Shown: positions 1 to 8,293, numbered from the stretch's first letter. The stretch is DNA of 38,411 nucleotides from Agrilactobacillus fermenti (GCF_021030645.1 NZ_JACGCJ010000026.1:1-38411); one strand, 5' to 3'. A program made the numbers and translations. The notes: a model not told the origin generated them from the sequence alone.

Positions 1-81
1 AACAACAAACGTCGCCAAGAAACACTTAACGGCATGACCCCCAACGAATATGGGTGCCATGCCGTTAAGAAAAGTGCATAA
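1..81 (+). CDS. IS3-family transposase OrfB, C-terminal end (partial)
   Basis: The first 26 codons are open in frame 1 and end at a TAA at 79-81. They contain RRQETLNGMTPNEY, which resembles the C-terminal end of IS3-family OrfB integrases (an R-R-x-x-x-L-x-G-x-T/S-P-x-E/D-Y pattern after the DDE core). The 5' part lies outside the window. An IS-end-like inverted repeat follows at 85-113. The family assignment rests on this short motif and on the matching inverted repeat at the other end of the window. Confidence 0.7.
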   Translation, partial: NNKRRQETLNGMTPNEYGCHAVKKSA

Positions 82-84
82 GCA

Positions 85-113
85 TTTTAATTATTTAAGT
101 TGTCTACTTGACA
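85..113 (+). mobile_element. Right terminal inverted repeat of an IS3-like element
   Basis: Just after the transposase stop lies an AT-rich stretch ending TTGTCTACTTGACA. Its reverse complement (AAGTAGACAACTTAAATAAT and on) matches the segment at 38302-38325 (AAGTAGACAGGTAAATAATT) with two substitutions and one 1-base gap, as expected for the two ends of one IS type. The outermost base of the element cannot be fixed because target duplication cannot be compared. Confidence 0.6.
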
Positions 114-184
114 CGGAGTAGTTCCTTCATAGTGCTTAACTTCTTTTCATACATACTCGAATTTAGTTTAAAAACCTAACCAGC

Positions 185-1177
185 TTACAATGAATATCTT
201 CGTTTTAACTCTGCTGGTAATTCATAGGTCAAACCCATGCGATTCTCACCGGCAATTTGCGCTAAAATGACTTCCGCACACTTTTGTCCGATCATATCTG
301 GGCGTTGTTCAATACTAGTAATGCCAGGGCCAACCAGCTCTGTCCAACTCCAATCATCATAGCCCGTGACACCAATATCTTCAGGAATACGCAATCCTAA
401 ATTAAAAATGGCTTTCAAGGTCAGCATCAGCATGCGACCATTACTAGCAAAAATGGCATTTTTTTGTGGTTCTTCAACTAGATCCGAAATGATCTGTTCT
501 AGTCCAAAACTATCTTGATCAGCGACTTCTTTTAACTGGGCTCGTTTATGTAAGGCTTTACCAGTGTCCGCAATGGCTTGAAAGCGAACTTGGCGTGTGA
601 TTGTGCGGTTGATGGCTTCTGAAATAACGGTCAATTGATCATAGCCCGTTTCATAAACTAAACGTGCCAACTGTTTTGTCGAAGTATAGTTATTAGAGGT
701 TACTAAAGGCCAATCACTACCTTTGATCGGCCGATCTACCAAAGTTACTTTGACATCATATGGTTGCAAGAATTGATAGTCAGCTATGTTGGGACTGATA
801 GCCTGCAAGATGATTCCTTCAACTCCCTGATCTAGCAGTCGCTGTAAATATTGATGCTCCAACTCCAACGAATTCGCACTATTCATGATCATGATCTGAT
901 ATCGCTCAGTCTGTAATACCGAACTGATGCCTTTAAGTAATAGTGAAGAATACATATTGGAAATATCCGCAATTACCACCCCAATCAAATAGCTGCGCTT
1001 TGATTTCAAAGACTGCGCCTGACGATTGGGCCGGTAACCCATTTCAGCGATAACTTTGGCAATCCGCTGCCGTGTGGCTTCTGACATGTTGCCATAATGA
1101 TGATTTAAATAACGCGAGATCGTTGCCTTAGAAACATTAGCTGCTTGTGCCACTTCAGAGATCGTTGGCTTGCCCAT
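185..1177 (-). CDS. LacI-family transcriptional regulator (KdgR-like)
   Basis: This is a cytoplasmic DNA-binding repressor or activator of the LacI/GalR family, about 330 aa, the normal length. Residues 5-50 form the LacI helix-turn-helix (TISEVAQAANVSKATISRYLN) and hinge (RPNRQAQSLKSKRS). The rest is a periplasmic-binding-protein-like effector domain, with the typical GVVIADISN start and a GYDDW motif near its C-terminus. The close fit of the HTH/hinge to KdgR-like proteins suggests a sugar-acid or similar ligand, but no target operon is adjacent, so the effector is unknown. Two ATGs lie in tandem (1180 and 1177); AGGAGG at 1184-1189 is 3 nt from the first and 6 nt from the second, so I chose the second. 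It is convergent with the IS remnant and divergent from the amidase gene. Confidence 0.85.
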   Translation of the reverse strand: MGKPTISEVAQAANVSKATISRYLNHHYGNMSEATRQRIAKVIAEMGYRPNRQAQSLKSKRSYLIGVVIADISNMYSSLLLKGISSVLQTERYQIMIMNSANSLELEHQYLQRLLDQGVEGIILQAISPNIADYQFLQPYDVKVTLVDRPIKGSDWPLVTSNNYTSTKQLARLVYETGYDQLTVISEAINRTITRQVRFQAIADTGKALHKRAQLKEVADQDSFGLEQIISDLVEEPQKNAIFASNGRMLMLTLKAIFNLGLRIPEDIGVTGYDDWSWTELVGPGITSIEQRPDMIGQKCAEVILAQIAGENRMGLTYELPAELKRRYSL

Positions 1178-1272
1178 CATTAGCCTCCTAAAATTACTTG
1201 TTTCCCTAACTATACCAAAAAATGATGCTCCGCCCTATTCATCAAAGCACCATGCTTTGCAAAAAAAGTTAG

Positions 1273-1285
1273 AGTAATAATTACT
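1273..1285. promoter_or_regulatory. Perfect 6-1-6 dyad between lacI-type gene and amidase gene
   Basis: AGTAATAATTACT is a perfect inverted repeat in the 210-bp divergent intergenic region. Its inner GTAATNATTAC equals the core of the Bacillus Zur-type box, but the flanks do not continue the consensus. It may be an operator for either gene. The site is seen; its function is inferred. The rest of 1190-1387 is AT-rich and I see no confident -35/-10 pair. Confidence 0.3.
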
Positions 1286-1387
1286 GTTTAAAATTTTACT
1301 TAATTTTTGTAATGATGCCATATTTTTTCCAGAACTAATATATCATAAAAGAAACAAGCCAATTCAATCTAGAGAGAAGCCAATGAC

Positions 1388-2500
1388 ATGGCAAAATTAG
1401 TCAATCGTTTCATTGCCTTATTGTGTCTGTTCGGTGCAATCATACTTATTATAATGTCCAGTCGCCGTTTGTTTGAACAACAGCAAGTGTTAGTTCAAAC
1501 GCCAGCCGTCTTAGTTCATCAACAACCAGACCTTGCCACTAAGGCAGTCGCTAAATTAAAAAAAGGCATGCACTTAGATGTTGTAGGCCGTCGAACCCAT
1601 TGGTATCAAGTCCGCCTTAACCGCCGACAAAGTGGTTGGATCCGTTCAGATCAAATCAATGCCCTGGCGGTGCGCCGCATGCAGCAGCAAGACGCGCGCC
1701 ATAGTAACAAGGGGACAGTTGTCTCCACCAATAAAACCATTGAGATCATTACAGACCAAGCTAATACCAAACTACGCGCCAAACCAGCTACCAAAGGCAA
1801 GATTCTTGCTGTCCTACCAAAGAATAAAAAACTGGGACTCATTAAACGATCTGGTAATTGGTACAAAGTTCGAACTAATGACAATCAAGTCGGCTATGTA
1901 GCTAGCTGGATCGTCACCGAGCAAGCCAAGCTAGTCCCGATTCATAAACCGGCAAACCTAGCTTCTGCTATAATCGTTTTAGACCCTGGCCATGGTGGTT
2001 CAGATTCAGGTGCCATCTCAGGTACAGGTCAATTTGAAAAAACTTACACGATTAAAGTAGCTAAACTTACCGCACAAAAGTTACGGCGCTTAGGCACTAA
2101 AGTCGTTCTAACTCGGACGAATGATCGCTTTGTTTCCCTAGCAAAACGACCTCAAATTGCCAACCAACTCAATGCCGATGCTTTTATTAGCTTTCACTTT
2201 GATTCTTCTGGTGAACAAAATGATGCTTCTGGATTTACGACTTATTATTACCGGCGGCAAAAAGATATTGCTTTTGCAAAAACAATCAACCGAAATTTAA
2301 ATCGTTTGCCTTTGCCAAATAAAGGTATCCGTTATGGTAATTTCCAAGTGCTCCGAGATAACCAGCGGCCATCAATTTTATTAGAAATGGGCTATATCAA
2401 TACCACTAAAGATTTTAAGCGAATCAAAAGTGCCAAATATCGTGACCAGATTGCCACCCAGGTGGTTAAGGGTCTGCAACAATATTTTGATCAAAATTAA
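1388..2500 (+). CDS. N-acetylmuramoyl-L-alanine amidase with two SH3b domains
   Basis: This is a secreted or membrane-anchored peptidoglycan hydrolase, 370 aa. Residues 8-25 form an N-terminal hydrophobic segment (signal anchor, no lipobox). Two bacterial SH3 (wall-binding) domains lie at about 35-92 and 117-176; each has the W-Y-x-V-R...GW/GY pattern. The C-terminal amidase_3 domain spans about 194-367. Predicted zinc ligands are H202 (in LDPGHGG), E217 (QFEKTY) and H270 (SFHFD), and the catalytic glutamate is E333 (LLEMGYIN), so the active site looks complete. The enzyme should cleave the MurNAc-L-Ala bond. The ribosome binding site is weak (GAGAGAAG about 10 nt upstream). An overlapping ATG at 1383 is in another frame. 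It is monocistronic and ends at a two-way hairpin. Confidence 0.92.
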   Translation: MAKLVNRFIALLCLFGAIILIIMSSRRLFEQQQVLVQTPAVLVHQQPDLATKAVAKLKKGMHLDVVGRRTHWYQVRLNRRQSGWIRSDQINALAVRRMQQQDARHSNKGTVVSTNKTIEIITDQANTKLRAKPATKGKILAVLPKNKKLGLIKRSGNWYKVRTNDNQVGYVASWIVTEQAKLVPIHKPANLASAIIVLDPGHGGSDSGAISGTGQFEKTYTIKVAKLTAQKLRRLGTKVVLTRTNDRFVSLAKRPQIANQLNADAFISFHFDSSGEQNDASGFTTYYYRRQKDIAFAKTINRNLNRLPLPNKGIRYGNFQVLRDNQRPSILLEMGYINTTKDFKRIKSAKYRDQIATQVVKGLQQYFDQN

Positions 2501-2503
2501 CAA

Positions 2504-2546
2504 TTAAAAAAGAGCGAAACTAAGTTGATCAACTTCGTCTCACTCT
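2504..2546. terminator. Bidirectional terminator-like hairpin
   Basis: An imperfect palindrome centred on AAGTTGATCAACTT, with outer arms AGAG/CTCT, lies between the amidase gene and the convergent 43-aa gene. On the minus strand it is followed by a T-run (the A-run at 2504-2510), so it is best as terminator for the minus-strand small gene. On the plus strand the T-run is missing. Confidence 0.6.
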
Positions 2547-2552
2547 CTAACT

Positions 2553-2684
2553 TCATGCCTTAGTATCACTACGTTGAAATCTCAAATTGCGTTTATAATC
2601 ATGGATAATTTTCAAAGCCCGTTTTCTTGTTTTGATATTAGGACTTCTCATCTCTCTGCGTGCAGTTGCTAAGTCAGTTTTCAT
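2553..2684 (-). CDS. Small basic conserved-type protein, 43 aa
   Basis: The frame runs from an ATG preceded by AGGAGG (2695-2700, 10 nt spacing) to TGA. The product is very basic: it begins MKTDLATARRE and holds SPNIKTRKRALKIIHDYKRN, then a short polar tail. It has no membrane segment and no cysteine. I recall similar 35-45-aa proteins in lactic acid bacteria annotated as putative metal homeostasis protein, but I could not check this. The strong ribosome binding site, the terminator immediately downstream and the highly charged, non-random composition support a real gene. It may bind nucleic acid or act as a regulatory mini-protein; the function is unknown. Confidence 0.72.
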   Translation of the reverse strand: MKTDLATARREMRSPNIKTRKRALKIIHDYKRNLRFQRSDTKA

Positions 2685-2770
2685 TACTTATAATCCTCCT
2701 ATTTTTTTAAATAGTAATTTATACTATTTAGGCCATTAAATAATTTATCATTGTCCTAATTACCTGTCAA

Positions 2771-2857
2771 CTACCATTTATGAAAATAACCAGTAAAATA
2801 GGCAAAAAATAAGCCTAGCATCAAAACAATCGTTCTGATACCAGACATCCTTCTCAT
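2771..2857 (-). CDS. Possible 28-aa single-pass membrane peptide
   Basis: A short frame starts 6 nt after the stop of the DUF2179 gene. It has one hydrophobic stretch (IRTIVLMLGLFFAYFTGYF) ending in HKW. An internal AGAAGG lies between its first and fourth codons, so an alternative start at the second Met would give 25 aa. Close spacing suggests translational coupling to the upstream gene. It may be a chance ORF; the evidence is position and membrane-like composition only. Confidence 0.35.
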   Translation of the reverse strand: MRRMSGIRTIVLMLGLFFAYFTGYFHKW

Positions 2858-2863
2858 GCTTTT

Positions 2864-3421
2864 TCAACTTTTCTTTTTTCGGCCGCGGGCATGTTTCGTC
2901 CAAAATCCGCCATTAAAACCAGTTGGCGTGATAGAAATCATAAAGGCATTCGGATTATAAGCTTGTACGGTTCGATAAACAGCTTTCTCATCGCGGCGTG
3001 GCACTAACACTTCTAGAACTTCACGGGTGCCATCCCGACCTTCACCATCCATTTCAGTGACGCCATAGCCTTGATCTCTTAGAAGCTGCGAAAGGACCGA
3101 ATGTTTCGCACCTTCTTCTAAGGTATGCGCAGTGATCACTTGTACGATCACATAGCCGATTGCTAGCCATCGGTCGATCAACATGCCAGTAAAAATACCG
3201 ATTCCAAAACCAATCGCATAAGCCAATAAATAAACAGGTTGATTCAAGTTTTTTAAAACATAATTTAAGCCTAACGTGTAAAGTGTGATCTCCACCATAC
3301 CAAATAGGGATGCGGGAATCAGAAGACCTCGATTCTGTAATAGTAACCGCATGGTGTTAACTGTCAAATATAAAACATTGATGCCAAAAACAAATAATAA
3401 AAATGAAAAATTGACGTGCAT
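2864..3421 (-). CDS. DUF2179/DUF5698 (UPF0316-type) membrane protein
   Basis: This is an integral membrane protein of 185 aa, normal for the family. Three hydrophobic segments occupy about 4-25, 33-53 and 62-88 (DUF5698). A soluble DUF2179-like domain follows at about 92-172 (QVITAHTLEEGAKHSVLSQLLRDQGYGVTEMDG, then VPRRDEKAVYRTVQAYNPNAFMISI), an alpha/beta fold also found at the end of YitT-like proteins. The C-terminus is very basic (GRKKKS). No biochemical function is established for the family that I can cite. AAGGAG at 3430-3435 supports the ATG at 3421. It is convergent with nothing and divergent from the kinase gene. Confidence 0.85.
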   Translation of the reverse strand: MHVNFSFLLFVFGINVLYLTVNTMRLLLQNRGLLIPASLFGMVEITLYTLGLNYVLKNLNQPVYLLAYAIGFGIGIFTGMLIDRWLAIGYVIVQVITAHTLEEGAKHSVLSQLLRDQGYGVTEMDGEGRDGTREVLEVLVPRRDEKAVYRTVQAYNPNAFMISITPTGFNGGFWTKHARGRKKKS

Positions 3422-3565
3422 CGCGCAAGCTCCTTACATCTTAGGTTACTTTCTGCTACATTGCCTTCATTCTATCGGTCTCGGAATTGTTTTGCAATGA
3501 CTAGCAATCATTGTTATTCTTGTATTTAAATAACCTATCAAGACATGATAGTTAGGAGGTTCCTT

Positions 3566-4375
3566 ATGGCAAATGAATATCCTCAAGTAATGACGATCGC
3601 TGGTTCTGACTCAGATGGTAGTGCAGGCATGCAAGCAGATATGAACACTTTTTTTGCTCGTGAAGTTTACGGTATCTCTGTTTTGACGGCTTGCGTTGCC
3701 GGTAATTCTTACGGCATCCATGCGGCTCAACCGCTCACAACCGATTTTATCGACGCTGAATTCAAAGCTATCGCCGACGATTTCCACGTACTTGCCAGTA
3801 AAACAGGTATGCTGACAGATAAGCAAACAATCGAAACAGTCACCAAGAATTATAAGCAATATCATTTTGGTCCCCTAATTCTTGACCCTGTCATCATTAC
3901 CAAACATGGCGCTATGCTGCTAGAAGCTGACGCCTATGAAACGCTCAAAACTTTGCTGGTTCCATTAGCAACTGTGATCACCCCTAACTTTTTTGAATTG
4001 CAAAAATTGGCCGATATGGAAATACATACCGATGCGGATATGATCACTGCGGCTAAAAAGATCCAAGCCATGGGTGCTAAAAATGTGGTCGCAAAGGGCG
4101 CTCATCATATTGGCGGCGACTTAAAAGAAGTCAAAGATCTTTTATTGCTAGAATCAGGTGAAAAAGTTTGGCTCTCCGAACCCTACCATGATACCGAACA
4201 TATTAATGGGACTGGCGATGCCCTTTCGGCTTGTATTACGGCTGAAATTGCCAAGGGGCAAAGTATTACTGTCGCTGTGACGACTGCCAAAAAACTGGTA
4301 AATCAAGCCATTGAGCATGAATTAGCAGTCGGTCATAAGTATGGTCCAATTAATATTTGGCAAATGCGCGTTTAA
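3566..4375 (+). CDS. pdxK: Pyridoxine/hydroxymethylpyrimidine kinase (PdxK, ThiD-like)
   Basis: This is a cytoplasmic ribokinase-fold kinase, 269 aa from the chosen start. The substrate-side motif AGSDSDGSAGMQADMNTF lies at the N-terminus. The ATP-binding/anion-hole motif GTGDALSACITAEIAKG with the catalytic Asp lies near residue 220. LDPVIITKHGAML is the other family block. ThiD-like PdxK of Firmicutes phosphorylate pyridoxal/pyridoxine; true ThiD phosphorylates HMP and HMP-P. With no thiamine genes nearby, I favour vitamin B6 salvage but cannot separate the two by eye. The start is placed at the ATG at 3566 because AGGAGG (3554-3559) precedes it at the right distance; an in-frame ATG at 3545 has no ribosome binding site. 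A terminator follows. Confidence 0.82.
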   Translation: MANEYPQVMTIAGSDSDGSAGMQADMNTFFAREVYGISVLTACVAGNSYGIHAAQPLTTDFIDAEFKAIADDFHVLASKTGMLTDKQTIETVTKNYKQYHFGPLILDPVIITKHGAMLLEADAYETLKTLLVPLATVITPNFFELQKLADMEIHTDADMITAAKKIQAMGAKNVVAKGAHHIGGDLKEVKDLLLLESGEKVWLSEPYHDTEHINGTGDALSACITAEIAKGQSITVAVTTAKKLVNQAIEHELAVGHKYGPINIWQMRV

Positions 4376-4387
4376 CTATCCAAAATA

Positions 4388-4437
4388 AAAATCTGTTGAT
4401 GGGGTATGCACTTACTTCGATCAGCGGATTTTTTGTT
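4388..4437 (+). terminator. Rho-independent terminator after pdxK
   Basis: AATCTGTTGAT pairs (with G-U pairs) with ATCAGCGGATT across a 14-nt loop, followed by a T-run. It separates the kinase gene from the opuC operon. Confidence 0.7.
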
Positions 4438-4547
4438 TTCGACGTTTATTTACGAATAATTCTATTTTAAATGTGTGCCAAACGGCATTTAGACATAGGT
4501 ATGTTAAGATAAAATTATAATAATAGTTAACCTATTGGAGGCGCGAT

Positions 4548-5822
4548 ATGACAGAGGAACAACCGATCTTGGTATTTAAGGACGTGGAAAAAGTCTACCG
4601 TGGCGGTAACGTCGCCGTAGAGCACGTCAACTTGACCATCCACAAAGGTGATTTTGTTTGTCTCATCGGCACATCAGGTTCAGGGAAAACAACAACCATG
4701 CGCATGATCAACCGGATGTTAGAACCAACTGGCGGCGAAATACTTTATAATGGGGCGGACATTCATAAGGCCAACCCCGTAGAACTACGCCGGCATATTG
4801 GCTATGTGATTCAAAACATTGGTTTAATGCCGCATATGACTATTTATGAAAACATCACTCTAGTCCCTAAATTGTTAAAATGGCCCGAGGAAAAACGGCG
4901 GGAAAAGGCCGAAGAATTGATCAAACTAGTGGAATTACCAGAAGACTTTTTGGACCGTTATCCTTCCGAATTATCCGGTGGTCAGCAGCAGCGTATCGGG
5001 GTCATTCGGGCACTAGCTGCGAATCAAGATTTAATTTTGATGGATGAGCCTTTTGGTGCCTTGGATCCGATTACACGTGAGAGTTTGCAGGAATTAGTTA
5101 AAAATTTACAGGAAAAACTTGGCAAAACCGTTGTCTTCGTCACCCACGATATGGATGAAGCACTAAAATTAGCTACGCAAATCGTGGTCATGGATGGCGG
5201 TCATATGATTCAAAACGCCACACCCGAGGAATTGCTGCGCCACCCAGCGAATCAGTTCGTTGAAAACTTGATTGGTGAAGATCGCCTGATCCAAGCCCGG
5301 GCAGATGTCACTACCGTTGCTCAGATCATGTTGAAAAATCCTGTATCTATTACGCCCGGCCGCTCTTTGGGCGATGCCATTCGCTTAATGCGTAAACGGC
5401 GCGTAGATACATTGTTGGTGACAGATGACGATGGCTATTTGAAGGGCTTCATCGATATTGAATCCTTGGACAACAACTATAAACGGGCTACCAGCGTTTC
5501 TGATATTATGAACACCCGTATTTTCTCCGTGGTTTCTGACACCTTACTGCGTGATACCGTCGACCGCATCTTAAAACGTGGGTTGAAATACGTCCCAGTA
5601 GTCAACCATCAAGGCCAATTGCAAGGCATCGTTACTCGGGCTGCTCTGGTCGATATGGTTTATGATACGATCTGGGGTGACAGCGATGATGAAACTTCTG
5701 AGCACCACCCAGATGATGCGGCAATTAAAGAAAATAGCAATGCGGCTATGGCTGAAAAATTGACCAACCCAGTGGGCACTAAAGCCACCGATCCTGACAC
5801 CTCAAACGACAAGGAGGTGTAG
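4548..5822 (+). CDS. opuCA: Glycine betaine/carnitine/choline ABC transporter, ATP-binding subunit with CBS domains (OpuCA)
   Basis: This is the cytoplasmic ATPase of an OpuC-type osmoprotectant importer, 424 aa. It shows Walker A GTSGSGKTT (41-49), Q-loop QNIG, signature LSGGQ (142-146), Walker B LILMDEP (162-168) and switch His200. Two CBS domains follow at about 256-310 and 316-371; in OpuA/OpuC they sense ionic strength or c-di-AMP. After the CBS pair comes an acidic, low-complexity tail (about 376-424, beginning GDSDDETSEHHPDD), longer than most OpuCA tails I know; in lactococcal OpuA an anionic tail tunes osmotic activation. It is the first of four tightly spaced genes. GGAGG at 4537-4541 precedes the ATG. 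The upstream 110 bp is AT-rich with a TATAAT at 4516-4521 but no convincing -35. Confidence 0.95.
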   Translation: MTEEQPILVFKDVEKVYRGGNVAVEHVNLTIHKGDFVCLIGTSGSGKTTTMRMINRMLEPTGGEILYNGADIHKANPVELRRHIGYVIQNIGLMPHMTIYENITLVPKLLKWPEEKRREKAEELIKLVELPEDFLDRYPSELSGGQQQRIGVIRALAANQDLILMDEPFGALDPITRESLQELVKNLQEKLGKTVVFVTHDMDEALKLATQIVVMDGGHMIQNATPEELLRHPANQFVENLIGEDRLIQARADVTTVAQIMLKNPVSITPGRSLGDAIRLMRKRRVDTLLVTDDDGYLKGFIDIESLDNNYKRATSVSDIMNTRIFSVVSDTLLRDTVDRILKRGLKYVPVVNHQGQLQGIVTRAALVDMVYDTIWGDSDDETSEHHPDDAAIKENSNAAMAEKLTNPVGTKATDPDTSNDKEV

Positions 5823-5825
5823 GCT

Positions 5826-6455
5826 ATGATCGATTTTTTAAACGCCCATGGTAGTGAATTGATCACCAAGACCTGGGAACAACTATACATCTCTGCACTA
5901 GCATTAATTCTCGGCGTGATCGTGGCGATTCCCTTGGGTATTTTGTTGACTCGATTCCCTAAAACAGCCAAGGTTGTGATCGGTATCGCTAGTATGCTCC
6001 AAACGGTCCCTTCTTTAGCCTTATTAGCTTTAATGATTCCGCTCTTTGGTATCGGTAAATTTCCAGCAATCGTTGCTTTATTCATCTACTCTCTATTGCC
6101 CATCTTACGTAATACATATATTGGCATGGAAGACGTGGATCCAGTCTTAAAGGACAGTGCTAAGGGCATGGGCATGACGACGATGCAATCCATCATTCAA
6201 GTAGAGATTCCCATGGCTACGCCTGTTATCATGGCTGGCGTTCGTTTATCAGCCGTCTATGTCATCGCCTGGGCAACGCTAGCCTCTTACATTGGTGCTG
6301 GTGGCTTAGGGGATTTGATCTTTAACGGTCTGAATTTATTCCAGCCTGACTTGATCATTGGCGGGACGATTCCAGTGACGATCTTGGCGCTCTTAGTCGA
6401 TTATCTCCTAGGCAAACTGGAAAAACGGCTGACCCCGATCAGCGAACGGTCATAG
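5826..6455 (+). CDS. opuCB: Osmoprotectant ABC transporter permease (OpuCB)
   Basis: This is an integral membrane permease of 209 aa with about five or six hydrophobic segments. The BPD_transp_1 signature lies around [17 protein letters not shown] (EAA-like loop that contacts the ATPase), followed by [17 protein letters not shown], typical of OpuCB/OpuCD. AAGGAGG overlaps the 3' end of opuCA and the genes are separated by 3 nt, so expression is coupled. It is a paralogue of OpuCD at 7404-8054, with which it should form the heterodimeric pore. Confidence 0.93.
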   Translation: MIDFLNAHGSELITKTWEQLYISALALILGVIVAIPLGILLTRFPKTAKVVIGIASMLQTVPSLALLALMIPLFGIGKFPAIVALFIYSLLPILRNTYIGMEDVDPVLKDSAKGMGMTTMQSIIQVEIPMATPVIMAGVRLSAVYVIAWATLASYIGAGGLGDLIFNGLNLFQPDLIIGGTIPVTILALLVDYLLGKLEKRLTPISERS

Positions 6456-6466
6456 GAGGTTATGAG

Positions 6467-7411
6467 ATGTTAAAACTATCAAAAAAAGCCTTACTAAAAC
6501 TAACCCTGCTCTTGGCCGTGGTCGTTACCGCAATTGGTGGCTGTGGTTTTCCAGGTGTCAGCGGCAGCAATGATGATACAATTCGAATTGCTTCCCAAAG
6601 TACGACAGAATCTCAAATTATGGCCAATATGGTAGCCGAACTGATCAATCATGAACTGGGCTATAAAACTACGCTCGTCAGTAATCTAGGCTCCGCAACG
6701 GTGGCCCACCAAGCTATGATACGCAATGATGCTGATATTTCAGCGACACGGTATACCGGGACAGAAGTAACCGCTACGCTACAGCTGCCAATCACTAAGG
6801 ATCCCCAAAAAGCCAGTCGCATCGTTAAACGTGAGTTTAAACAACGCTATGATCAAACCTGGTTCCCATCTTACGGCTTTGCGGATACCTATGCTTTCAT
6901 GGTGACCCAAGCCACTGCTAAAAAGTATCATATGACGACGATTAGTGATCTCGGGAAACAAGCACCTAATATGAATGCTGGGGTAGATAGTTCTTGGATG
7001 AACCGGAAAGGTGACGGTTACAAAGATTTCTCCCAAGATTATGGCTTTGATTTCAAACGGGTCTATCCGATGCAGATCGGGCTCGTCTATGATGCAGTTG
7101 AAGCTGGTAAAATGCAGGCCGTGCTTGGTTATTCAACAGATGGCCGCATCAAGAGCTATAACTTGAAAGTTCTAAAAGATAACAAACGCTTCTTCCCACC
7201 TTATGATTGTTCGATGGTGGTCAATAATAGTTTGTTAAAGAAATATCCCAAATTAGCACCCGTGCTTCATCGATTAGATGGCAAAATCAATTTGAAGACG
7301 ATGCAGGCATTAAATTACGAAGTTGATAATGATTTATTAGAACCTTCTGTCGTGGCACAACGGTTCTTACAAAAGCACAACTATTTCAAAGGAAGTGACG
7401 CAAATGAGTAA
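6467..7411 (+). CDS. opuCC: Osmoprotectant-binding lipoprotein (OpuCC)
   Basis: This is the extracytoplasmic substrate-binding subunit, 314 aa. It begins with a lysine-rich signal peptide and a lipobox ending at C26 (TAIGGC), so it should be lipid-anchored. The mature part starts with IRIASQSTTESQIMANMVAELI and contains the OpuAC-type periplasmic fold, with ATRYTGTEVTATL, PSYGFADTYAFMV and VYDAVEAGKMQAVLGYSTDGRI. Family members bind quaternary ammonium compounds through an aromatic cage; I did not assign the individual residues. AGGAGG at 6455-6460 overlaps the end of opuCB. Confidence 0.93.
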   Translation: MLKLSKKALLKLTLLLAVVVTAIGGCGFPGVSGSNDDTIRIASQSTTESQIMANMVAELINHELGYKTTLVSNLGSATVAHQAMIRNDADISATRYTGTEVTATLQLPITKDPQKASRIVKREFKQRYDQTWFPSYGFADTYAFMVTQATAKKYHMTTISDLGKQAPNMNAGVDSSWMNRKGDGYKDFSQDYGFDFKRVYPMQIGLVYDAVEAGKMQAVLGYSTDGRIKSYNLKVLKDNKRFFPPYDCSMVVNNSLLKKYPKLAPVLHRLDGKINLKTMQALNYEVDNDLLEPSVVAQRFLQKHNYFKGSDANE

Positions 7412-8054
7412 TATGAATACTTGGGATCAGTTCTGGTATTATCTGGCCCATAATGGTTCTTATGTTCTGAGTCAATTCACGCGCCATTTCCTGATTTCGA
7501 TTTATGGTGTGTTGATTGCGGCAATTATTGGGATTCCAATTGGCATCTTCATTGCCCGTAAACGTCGGCTTAGTGACGCGGTAATTGGCGTGGCTAACGT
7601 GATCCAAACAATTCCCTCTCTAGCCATGTTATCCATCATCATGCTGGGACTCGGACTAGGGGTCAACACAGTCATTGTGACTGTCTTTCTTTACTCACTC
7701 CTACCAATCGTCAAAAATACTTATACGGGCATGGCTAGCGTGGATAAAACCATTCTTGACTCTGGAAAGGGTATGGGGATGACCTCTTGGCAGATCCTTT
7801 ATATGGTGGAGCTGCCCCTATCTTTATCGGTTATCATGGCCGGCATTCGTAACGCCCTAGTTGTCGCCATCGGGATCACAGCCATTGGTGCCTTTGTTGG
7901 TGCCGGCGGTCTTGGGGACATCATTGTCCGTGGAACCAATGCAACGAATGGGGGCGCCATTATCCTCGCCGGTGCGCTGCCAACCGCCTTGATGGCCATC
8001 ATTTCTGATTTGGTCTTAGGCTTCGTCCAACGGCGGTTAGAACCAAGAGCTTAA
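7404..8054 (+). CDS. opuCD: Osmoprotectant ABC transporter permease (OpuCD)
   Basis: This is the second permease, 216 aa from the chosen start. Hydrophobic segments match OpuCB, with the EAA-like loop ASVDKTILDSGKGMGMTSWQI and the block GAFVGAGGLGDIIVRGT. The ATG at 7404 overlaps the opuCC stop (ATGAGTAA) and lies 10 nt after AAAGGAAG; an in-frame GTG at 7395 sits within the ribosome binding region and is less likely. It is the last gene of the operon; a structured repeat (8055-8172) and a strong hairpin (8190-8233) follow at once. Confidence 0.92.
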   Translation: MSNMNTWDQFWYYLAHNGSYVLSQFTRHFLISIYGVLIAAIIGIPIGIFIARKRRLSDAVIGVANVIQTIPSLAMLSIIMLGLGLGVNTVIVTVFLYSLLPIVKNTYTGMASVDKTILDSGKGMGMTSWQILYMVELPLSLSVIMAGIRNALVVAIGITAIGAFVGAGGLGDIIVRGTNATNGGAIILAGALPTALMAIISDLVLGFVQRRLEPRA

Positions 8055-8172
8055 GAGCGTGAGACAAAAAGCGGTTAGCGGCCGAGCACTAACAAGAATA
8101 GCGAAAAATGGTGGGCTTGCCATTTGAGCAATTCGACGTTAGGAGAGGGCGTTGCTTTTTGGAACACGTTTA
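8055..8172 (+). repeat. Dispersed structured element, copy A
   Basis: It begins GAGCGTGAGACAAAAAGCG one base after the opuCD stop and ends GGAACACGTTTA. Nested pairings are CAAAAAGC/GCTTTTTG, AGCGGCC/GGGCGTT (one mismatch), CTAAC/GTTAG and AAATGG/CCATTT. Related copies lie at 8931, 9781, 16974, 32763 and, more diverged, 23691, 32946, 35370 and 35487. Confidence 0.85.
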
Positions 8173-8189
8173 TTTACAATTAAGTTAAT

Positions 8190-8233
8190 AAAACGGCACT
8201 GAAAGCAATTTGTTTTTGCTTCAGTGCCGTTTT
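8190..8233 (+). terminator. Strong terminator-like hairpin downstream of opuC operon
   Basis: AAAACGGCACTGAAAGCAA pairs with TTGCTTCAGTGCCGTTTT (one bulged A), with A-run and T-run ends, so it can act in both directions. A near-identical hairpin lies at 9069-9112 on the other side of the toxin-antitoxin genes. Confidence 0.8.
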
Positions 8234-8264
8234 CGTTGTGGATTAAAACCGTAATTCTAATTGT

Positions 8265-8293
8265 TTGCGTACGCTACCAACGTACGCTATACT
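8265..8293 (+). promoter_or_regulatory. Toxin-antitoxin promoter with overlapping GTACGC repeats
   Basis: TTGCGT (8265-8270), a 17-bp spacer and TATACT (8288-8293) form a good sigma-A promoter. A repeated decamer, GCGTACGCTA (8267-8276) and ACGTACGCTA (8280-8289), each centred on a CGTACG-type palindrome, covers the -35 and the spacer/-10 edge. This layout suits autorepression by the antitoxin or the complex; binding is inferred. Confidence 0.7.
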
